Source: Zygnema cylindricum (taxonomy: Eukaryota; Streptophyta; Zygnematophyceae; Zygnematales; Zygnemataceae). From it: a stretch of 64,000 nt of DNA. Both the position numbers and the translations under genes were made by a program. How positions within the stretch are numbered: the first letter of the stretch is position 1; each line of letters begins with the position of its first letter. The DNA lies in NCBI GenBank assembly GCA_037447655.1, contig JBBHKE010003490.1, forward strand, positions 95,902-159,901, given 5' to 3'. Below are positions 56,919 to 64,000 of this stretch, piece after piece. The notes beneath the pieces are model-generated. The model searched no databases. It had not been told where the DNA came from and was given only the letters and a program-made list of their open reading frames with translations.

Positions 56919-59606
56919 TATACACACACACACATATATGTGGGCCGAAATTTAGTACACCATGAATTTTCAAAAGTCTGGTGCAAACTGAAAGAGCACA
57001 TACTTCATGATCCGAGAAAGTCACAAGGCAAGCTCTGTCAAATCGAAAAAAGTCAGGCAAAAGAAGAGAAAAAAATGGGACGGGAGGAAAACCAAAAGAT
57101 GCTCGTAGAAATCTGGAGAAGTTCGACTTCGTCATCAGGCAACATCTTAGATTAAATGCGGCCCGCAACCTTTGTATAAATACCAAAGATGAATTTGTAA
57201 ATTTCGTTTATAACATCAACACTCATCCAACAAAAAATGTTTATGACATCAATAATGACCCAACAAAAAAACGTTTATGACATCAATAATCATCGAAAAA
57301 AAAACGTTTATAACATTAATAAAGGTCCAGCAAAAAAAACTTACCTCTCTGGCAATTCCGGCATCGGCCAAATCTTCGTCCGGTCGGAGGTCCAATACCA
57401 CCAACACATCGCCTGTCAAGGAGAGATATAAAGAAAAAAAAAAAAAAAAACAAATCAAAAACATACAATACATGATTAGTGGCAAAAAGTACCAAATTAT
57501 TCACAAACCACAAACTACACATATACACAGACACACTTTTTCTCACTTAACTTTAAAAAGGAACAAATATACACACATATATATAATATATATAATATAC
57601 ATGCGGGAAATATATATACATGGGAAATATATATGCGGTTCACTCTCTCCCTTTCCTCCCTCCTTCATTTAACACCTCCTGCTGAATCAATATCAGCAAC
57701 ATTCACTAGCTCTCTCTGATTCTCTCCCACTTTCTTCACCTAACTATTCACTACTCATCCATCTCTCTCTCTCCCCCCCCCCCCCCCCCCCCTTACCATC
57801 TCCTGCTGCATCGATATCCGCCGCATCCACTCCCTCCGGCACTTTGAACTCTCTTATCACCTGACACCCCCTCCCCCTCCACCCCTCTCCACTATCAGAA
57901 GCCACAAAAACCTTCATTTGAGCTAGAATCCCTTCCCTCATACAACCCTTCAAAAAAAGAAGAGAAAAAAAAAGAAAAAAAGAAAGGGAAAAAGAAAAAA
58001 AAACCACGGAAACATGCATCGTCAAACATGCATCGTCAAAAAAGACCCAAAATTTATAAAAGTCGTCATAAGTTTAAGGAGCCAAAGGAAGAAAGCCCTT
58101 AAATTATCCCCCTCTCCCTCCCACTATCCCTCCCTCCCTCCCTCCCTCTCCTCTCACCCTCCCTCCCTCCCTCTCACCTTGATATCTCCTGGCCCCAGTC
58201 TCTCTCCTCCCAGCTGTACGGATCCCTCTCTCTCGTACTTCTGTATGGCCTCCAGGTCCATTCCCTTCACCTCTTTCGCCACCCCCCCCATGGCCTTCCC
58301 CAGCCTCTTGCCCAATACACTGAACCCCAATTTATACCCCCATTATACCCCAATTTGCAGTTTGTTAACTAAAGATATGGAGGGAAGTAAAGATATGGAG
58401 GGAAGGAAAGATATGGAGGAAAAGAAAGATATGGAGGGAAGGAAAGTTATGGAGGGAAGGAAAGATATGGAGGGAAGGAAAGATATGGAGGGAAGTTAAG
58501 ATATGGAGGTAAGGAAAGACAAATAGTTAAGTAAAGATATGGAGATAAAAAGTCAGGATTTAGTTAAGATACAATGTTAAAAAGTCAATATTTTATCGTG
58601 AAGTGCAATATGTTTTCCTTTCTTCGTTTAACTCTTGGGTTTTTTGGTTTCCTTTTTCATTTTTTTTTTTTTTCTTTCCGAAAACTCATGCCCCACTTGA
58701 GAATTTTTTTAAACCCCTGTTGGACCCAATTCCACATTAGGAAGAAATCTCGATTCCAATTATAGACCACAAAACCCTAAAAAGACCCTTTAAAAACCCT
58801 CAAAAACCCTAAAAACCCTAAAAATTGGTTGTTGATTTTCGTGATTGGTGTATTTTCTGCTTTCTTTCTTGATTTTTCGGCTTTCTTTTCCTTTTTTTCT
58901 TTTTTTCTTTTTTTTGTTCGTGCTTGTTTGTTTGCTTGTTTCCGTGTTTGTTTTTGCTTTTTGTCTTTTTGTGATATGGGGTATAAATGAGAGATAAAAG
59001 TGGATATAAAAGGGGTACAAAGGGGAGTACAATCCCCACCTGAAGTCCGGCTCCGCCCTCAACACGGCGTATTTAAGAGGATCGGAACACGGCGTGACAC
59101 GACGCACATTCAACTCTTCCTCCACATACTGCCAAAAGTACAACCACGCCGATTTGGTATGTCACATCACGCCATGTCACGTAACATCGCATTATTTTAC
59201 TCTATGCCAAGTTTGTTGCCCTATTTTATGTTACCTTACGTTAAGTTACGTCACGTCACGTCACAACTCGCCACATCACATCATATCACATGACGTTACA
59301 ACCCATTTCGTTCGTTGAGTTACGTCTTGTTACTTTATGTTCGTTACATTATTTTATATTACGTTAAGGTTTAGTATGTTACATTACATCACAATTCGTT
59401 AAGTTACGCTACGTCACGTTATGTTTGTTAGGTTACTTTATGTGATGCTACATTGCGTTTAATCACGTCAACTTACGTTTCATCAGGTCATTTCACGTCA
59501 CATTACCTCACACCACATCACATAATGTTATGTTATGGAAAATTGCAAAATTTGTATAATATTCATTTGATATTCTGTAATTAAACAATTTTTATAAATG
59601 TATCTA

Positions 59607-59657
<51 letters not shown>

Positions 59658-62600
59658 ATATATGTTTACACATATATACATGTATACATGTATACATATA
59701 TACATGTCTAGATATATGTATGTATATATGTATATATATACATATGTAACACACACACATATGTGTAGTCCTCTACCTTCTCGTTTAGAGATTTCCTTCT
59801 CCCTTTCAAGTTGCGTTACATTACCAACTCTCACAGCCAATTTGATAACTACTGTTTCCTTCTTTTTGGTTAACACTGTTTGCTCGCTTTTTTTATTATT
59901 TTTTTAAGTTAAGAACTTTTCAATCTTTACCTCTCTCAGTTCACCAGTGATATCCTCCAAAAAACTTGAATCTGGGTGGACCACTACCATCTCCCTACAC
60001 TCGCAAAAAAAGACAAAAGACTTTCTTGCCACGTCAGCAAATTCCTAACAAAAAACAGAGTTGTTAACCAAAAAATGTTCAAAGTATCAACTCTGGTTAA
60101 TAGTCGAGGGTATTATTGAAAAAAATAAAACCTAGTTATCAGTTGAAAGACGAGTTCTTAAATTTTTAAACCCTAGTAAACAGTTAACTGCTATTTGTTG
60201 AAGTATTAAATCTGGTAAAGATGAATCTGATTATCTGTTAACCAATAATAAAAACCCTCATAGCTTTTTCAACTTCTTGTTGAATTAGGAGTCGAAAAAG
60301 ATGATGACTAGAAGGAAAGACAAAAACATATTCTTTAGCCTAATAAAAAACACTAATTAACTTTTTCAACTGTTTGTTCATTTAGGAACCGAAGAAGGTG
60401 ATGACTAGAAGTCAAAGTCAAAGATTGTTACTAAAAAGATAATACAAACCACGTCTGGAAGGAAAGTCAAAGAGAGGAGAGAGTCTCAGGTCTCGTTTTC
60501 TTACTTGAGAGGAGTTTTCAAAGGCTTGGTGTGTCTCTCTCGAATATTTCTCGCGAAATCGATGACAGCTGTCATTCTCGCCACACTCTGTTCCATACGG
60601 AGATCCGTCTGAAAATGATCTCGCAAAAGGAATAAGAAGAGAGATAAATATATTTGTTAGGCGAAGTGGAAGAAAAAAAGGAAAAACCCAGTTCAGTTGA
60701 AAATAGTATCTTACCCGGATGAGTGATGAAATGAGAGATGAGAGACGAGAGACGAGAGGCAAGAGATAAGATGAGATGAGACGAGCGATGGGGGGGGAAA
60801 CAAGGGAGGAGTGATGAGGAAGAGAGACAAGAGATGAGTAATGAGATGAAAGTTGAGAGATGAGGAGGAGACGTGAAATAAGAGACGACCGCGGAAAAAA
60901 AAAATGGTTAAGTTAATATAGGAACAGATTCATTTATCTCACTAAAAGTCAACATCAACGGTTAACAATCTCAACTACACGGCTAATCGTTATTAGTGTT
61001 TTAAGTTTTTTTCGCCACTAAAAACATTTTTTCCCTGTGCACACTTGTCAGGTTGTCAATCGGAGACAGCCAATGGGAAGGTGAGAGCCTTGCCTTCCAA
61101 AAGCAACCATCAAATTGACAATCCTACAAGTGTGGACGGCGAGAGAGAGAGAGGGGGAGAGGGAGAGGGAGGGGAGGGAGGGAGGGAGGGAGAGAAAGAG
61201 GGGGAGAGGGGGAGGGGGAGGGGGAAAGAGGGGGAAGAATGGACAATGGCACGTGAATGGATGGATACAGGAGGATGAATTGGAGACGGTAAGCAACACC
61301 TGAAAAAAAAAACAAAAACAAAAAACCGGCGTTGTTCAAACCTAACACTGAAAGAAGAAAGAAAAAGAAGGAAAGGAAGGTGGGAAAAGGAAGAAGCAAG
61401 GGGGAAAAAGAATGAAGGAAAGTGAGAGGAGAGGGAGGGAGGGAGGGAGGGTCTTTAGTTTTTTGTTTTTTTTAATGGGTTTTTTTAGGGACCTTTTCAG
61501 GATTCATTTAATTTTTTTTAAGGGTTGAGTATCACGGTTTTTCACTTTTGGGCTTTTTCTTTTAGTTTGCGCGTGCGTGGGCCGTTTTTCATTCGTTGTT
61601 TGGGTAATACTTTCCCTGAAATCCACTCGCGAGGTGATTTTTGATAGAGTTTTTTGACGGGTTGGATTCTCTTGCCCGTGGGTTGAAAAAAGGAAAATGC
61701 CAAAATTCGTTAGCATGACGACAAACACGAAGTACATTCAAAGTATCGACTTGACGTTTGCTGTACTTCTAAAGAATTGATTTTTTGTACGGCTAAAGTT
61801 TTTGTTTTTCTCGTAGAGAACTGTGTTTTGGGTGAAAACGACAGAATAAAGTCGATACTTTAAGGGGGTGTACCCATGTAATCGGTACTTTGATAAAGTA
61901 TTTTGGACTATAGTGAAGATTTGCCGTACTGCTTTGAAAAGCGTCCCAATGTGCGAAAATGAAATCGGAACTTTGACATGTGACGATTGTAGACGTAGGT
62001 ACAAATTGTGACGATTGAAGACGACTACGAAAATTCCGACGATTGGTGACGCCAACAAAACCAGCGACAGTGGTAGACGTCTAGATTTTTGTGAAATTGT
62101 AGATGTTTAGGGTTTGGTGACATTGTGACATCACGCTCGCTTGTGACAACGTCGGCTTCACGGATTCAAGAACTTCCTGCCATGGTTTTCCGGTTTCGTC
62201 TTTTCTACATTTCTCACTCGACTTGCCATTAAAAAAAACCTAAAAATTGTCAAAAAAAAGTATTTTTAAAATATCTTTCATTTTATACCAATATTGTCGT
62301 GTCTCATTTTAAAAAGTGTGAGATACAAGCGATGGTGTGAGAGGGAGAGAGGAGAGGCGACGACAGCGAAAATTTTTGCAAAGGACCCATGATTGAAAGT
62401 GGAGGTCTGAGACCCCTGCAATTTTTTTTCCGTACATAGCGCGTGACGGGCACGGAGAAAAATAGCGAATCTTTTAGAAGTATTATAGGGTTTTTATTTT
62501 AGTTTTTTAGGGTTTTCAAGGTTGTAAATGACATGGAACAGGGTTGAGAGGGCCAGATTGCAATCCATTAAGGTTTTTCAAAGGTTTTTTTTGGGTTTTT

Positions 62601-63626
62601 AGAGTTTTCTTTATGGTTTTTTAGGGTGTTTATGGCTGTAACTGACATGGAACAGGGTGGAGAGGGCCAGATTGCAGTCGTCATTTCCGGTTCGTCCTTT
62701 CAACCGCTTCCGATTCAACCGGACGTAGACATTCGTCAGACGGTCAATGAACTTAAGCAGGAAGGGAACCACCTGGGGACAAACACGGCAAAGAGGTATT
62801 AAATAAATTGGGAAAAAAAAAGGAGGCGTTAAAGAGGCGTTTTCATCTTCAGTATAAAATGATTTCATTGTAAAAATATCATTTAAGAACTTTTCTGAGT
62901 ATTCGAGGTTATTTTAATGTAAACAATAGTCGATCGATGGATGAAATTCAGCAAGAACAGAACTACCTGTATAGAGACAAATAGGGTTAAAAGCTATGAA
63001 AAGAAGGAAAAAGAAAAAGGCAAAAGGAAATAAAGTAAGGTCGTTAACATTGTCGGGACAAAACAGTTCCACTGCAAAAATATCTTTATTCGTTATTTCA
63101 ACTGGAAATCCTGAAAAAACCTAAAAACTTTCCCAAGTTTTAGAGATTTTTTTACGTAAACATTTCTCAATCGATAATTTCAGCAAATGCACACAAAAAA
63201 ATGTCGGCAAAAGTTTAAAAAAGAAGAAAAAAGGGAAAAAAGAAGAAAAAAGTTAAAAAAAAAAAGAAAAAAATGACTTAGAATTTTACCGTGTAAAGTC
63301 GATAAGCCTCCATCTCTTCTCTCACGAATTTGACCAAGCTTTGACTGTAGGAGTTGATCCAACGGTCCAAAACATTCGTTGACTTTTGGAGGGAGGAGAT
63401 CTCCAGAGGCACAAAGGAAGGCTGTCCTTCAGTCTCCAATCGGAGGACATTTTGGACGAGAAAACGGTAAGCGTTGTACCAGGGAAGGAATACATCACGG
63501 ACCTGGAGAAACAGAGGGGGAGAGGGAGAGGGAGGAGAGAAGGGGAGGCGTGAAAGAGCGGAAAAGAAAAAAAAGGCAGTTTACTAACCGCAGTGAAAAC
63601 ACCTTTCCTGAAATGTATTCATGGGG

Positions 63627-63710
<84 letters not shown>

Positions 63711-63969
63711 GAGACAAAAACATTTCCCCACCTTAAATCCACTCAACTCCTCCAACTCCTGTACGGATCCCACTATCCTTATCTCCTCTCCATCCTCACT
63801 CTTCCATATCGGCATGGGAGTGCCCCAAAATCGACTCCGGCTCACCGCCCAATCATTGGCCGCCTCCAACCAATTATGGAATCTTTTGTCTTTTACAAAA
63901 TCCGGGACCCAATAGGTTTGTTGATTGCATTCCAGTAACTTGTCTTTGATTTTTTCCACAGCGATAAAC
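54536..63969 (-). CDS. IARS1: Cytosolic isoleucyl-tRNA synthetase, 3' part of gene
   Basis: Minus-strand exons joined in phase: 63969-63732, 63607-63589, 63502-63290, 62772-62647, 60608-60505, 59994-59931, 59128-59040, 58319-58178, 57860-57797, 57412-57345, 56322-56257, 55881-55770, 55423-55332 and 54634-54536. They encode [17 protein letters not shown] with WGTPMP, then [36 protein letters not shown] (anticodon-binding domain), [24 protein letters not shown] and GIARE, and a C-terminal tail ending [12 protein letters not shown]. The enzyme charges tRNA-Ile in the cytosol. The N-terminal part with the HIGH motif is outside the window. Missing are the KMSKS-bearing segment (about 145 codons, expected between 63608 and 63731), about 55 codons after LSTLFH, and part of the helix after GIARE. 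NVYVR replaces the usual NWYVR. Confidence 0.9.
55583..55760. repeat. Purine tract in IARS intron
   Basis: GGGAGAGGGAGA on plus, CT-rich on the sense strand. It starts right after the unusual donor GTTCCT at 55769. Confidence 0.8.
56140..56250. repeat. Purine tract in IARS intron
   Basis: GAGAGAGGGGG sequence on plus, just after the exon 56257-56322 in transcript order. Confidence 0.8.
56863..56940. repeat. (TA)n/(CA)n microsatellite
   Basis: A TA dinucleotide array with a short CA part at the right edge, within an IARS intron. Confidence 0.9.
57100..57169 (-). pseudogene. IARS1: Candidate damaged IARS exon
   Basis: In phase with the exon ending GIARE, the sense strand after ACAAAG reads V-A-G-R-I, then TAA, then [13 protein letters not shown]. 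The family has roughly V-V-N-R-I-Q-K-L-R-K-K-x-G-L-x-P-T-D-E-V-E-V here. The match on both sides of the stop suggests the true exon, with about five codons lost and Gln turned to TAA. Alternatively the exon starts at the later acceptor CTAAG (57150), and the first half is coincidence. Confidence 0.42.
57237..57345. repeat. Three imperfect tandem units, ~35 bp
   Basis: The pattern 'gtttatgacatcaataat...caaaaaaa' occurs three times with drift, in an IARS intron next to the exon 57345-57412. Confidence 0.7.
57769..57792. repeat. Poly-C run at an IARS donor
   Basis: Over 20 C on plus, so on the sense strand the 5' splice site reads GTAAGGGGG followed by a long G run. Confidence 0.85.
58090..58177. 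repeat. CCTCCCT-rich tract at an IARS donor
   Basis: On the sense strand the intron starts GTGAGAGGGAGGGAGGG, a G-rich 5' end with runs that could form a quadruplex. Confidence 0.8.
58372..58550. repeat. 18-bp minisatellite (AGATATGGAGGGAAGGAA)
   Basis: About nine units in an IARS intron. On plus they give a DMEGRK peptide repeat, an artefact of the 18-base period. Confidence 0.9.
59150..59530. repeat. TTACG/TCACG pentamer-rich stretch
   Basis: A degenerate array of ttacg, tcacg and tcaca words (e.g. CACGTCACGTCACAACTC) in an IARS intron. A shorter block of tgacg/tgaca words lies at 55068-55150. Confidence 0.7.
59605..59760. repeat. (TA)n and ATACATGT microsatellite
   Basis: TA dinucleotides followed by TATACATGTATACATG alternations in an IARS intron. 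Confidence 0.88.
60978..61137. mobile_element. Truncated Tc1/mariner-like MITE, type B
   Basis: It starts CACGGCTAATCGTTATTAG after TA and matches the left three quarters of 20556-20772, up to the 'gtgtggacgg' point. The right end is missing exactly where a GA tract begins at 61138. It lies in an IARS intron. Confidence 0.75.
61138..61243. repeat. GA tract joining a truncated MITE and a truncated exon
   Basis: GAGAGAG/GGGAGGG on plus. On its left a MITE ends prematurely. On its right (about 61255-61297, minus) the sequence after TTTTTCAG reads VLLTVSN, resembling only the first residues of the expected VLLSLCRLMAPFTPF exon. Confidence 0.75.
61660..62470. mobile_element. Rearranged Harbinger MITE (long subfamily)
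   Basis: 61660-61860 matches the right part, and 61864-62470 the left part, of 44739-45688, in permuted order. The internal end is GGGGGTGTACCCATGT after TAA at 61861. It lies in an IARS intron. Confidence 0.68.
62512..62690. repeat. Tandem duplication of an IARS exon end
   Basis: The 3' end of exon 62772-62647 and its donor region (GCAATCTGGCCCTCTC..ACCCTGTTCCATGTCA) are repeated at about 62524-62575 with a few changes and T-rich spacer. Confidence 0.8.
63589..63607 (-). CDS. IARS1: 19-nt IARS microexon
   Basis: It is flanked by the acceptor ACATTTCAG and the donor GTTAGT. It reads (x)-K-G-V-F-T-A and joins in phase to [15 protein letters not shown]. The family has a K-x-G-V-x-x-V-V-R/K-D-V-F-L-P-W stretch here, so position, phase and content agree. 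Confidence 0.62.
63627..63710. repeat. (GA)n microsatellite in IARS
   Basis: About 40 GA units on plus, between the exon ending LSGFK and the microexon, where the KMSKS-coding exons should be. Confidence 0.92.
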
Positions 63970-64000
63970 CTGAGAAAAAACGGAAAAAGAAACGAAAAGG

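Noticed and set aside
8004-57169. A nuclear genetic code with TAA/TAG read as glutamine, suggested by stops at Gln positions in copia, Harbinger and IARS
   Set aside because: In the same elements stops also replace Trp, Lys and Leu codons (13841, 14177, 15742, about 16180), and TAA ends two host genes at plausible positions. C-to-T decay explains the Gln cases.

Overview
This is a eukaryotic window that is intron-rich, AT-leaning and packed with transposable elements. No rRNA, tRNA gene, CRISPR array or operon was seen. Ty1/copia elements, PIF/Harbinger, hAT-like and Tc1/mariner-like elements are all present. The C-terminal tail of an isoleucyl-tRNA synthetase resembles what I remember of plant and algal cytosolic enzymes. 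An alga or other plant-related protist is the best guess; the species cannot be told from sequence alone.

Layout. 1-586: nothing coding. 587-6860: a decayed Ty1/copia element (family 1, minus strand) flanked by long purine-rich tracts. 6889-19718: a short Tc1/mariner-like MITE split by a family 2 copia element, which was itself hit by a second family 2 copy. The locus was then scrambled by an inversion between two LTRs, and target-site duplications let the order of events be reconstructed. 19764-23772: MITEs, including a three-layer nest (Harbinger MITE inside an hAT-like element inside another Harbinger MITE). 23844-37077: a roughly 13.2 kb PIF/Harbinger element with TIRs and a TAA duplication. 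It carries a broken DDE transposase, a broken Myb/trihelix-like accessory gene, a 12-bp minisatellite, a full copia insertion and a diverged solo LTR. 37533-47436: MITE fragments, a host gene for a predicted single-pass membrane protein (38627-40468, minus) and more MITEs. 47440-53900: mostly non-coding, with weak hints of minus-strand exons. 54536-63969: the 3' two thirds of a cytosolic isoleucyl-tRNA synthetase gene (minus strand), whose 5' part lies beyond the right edge.

The synthetase gene is the best supported host gene. Thirteen exons join in phase with GT/AG borders, but segments the family needs are absent: the stretch with the KMSKS loop, and the segment after the anticodon-binding arginine motif. 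Each gap lies at a GA/CT tract, which points to deletion or assembly collapse there. Host introns carry long strand-biased purine/pyrimidine tracts.

All mobile-element proteins here are broken, so none of these copies looks autonomous. Family 2 copia uses a primer-binding site matching the anticodon arm of initiator tRNA-Met (Drosophila copia style). Its LTRs carry an antisense motif resembling a tRNA B box.
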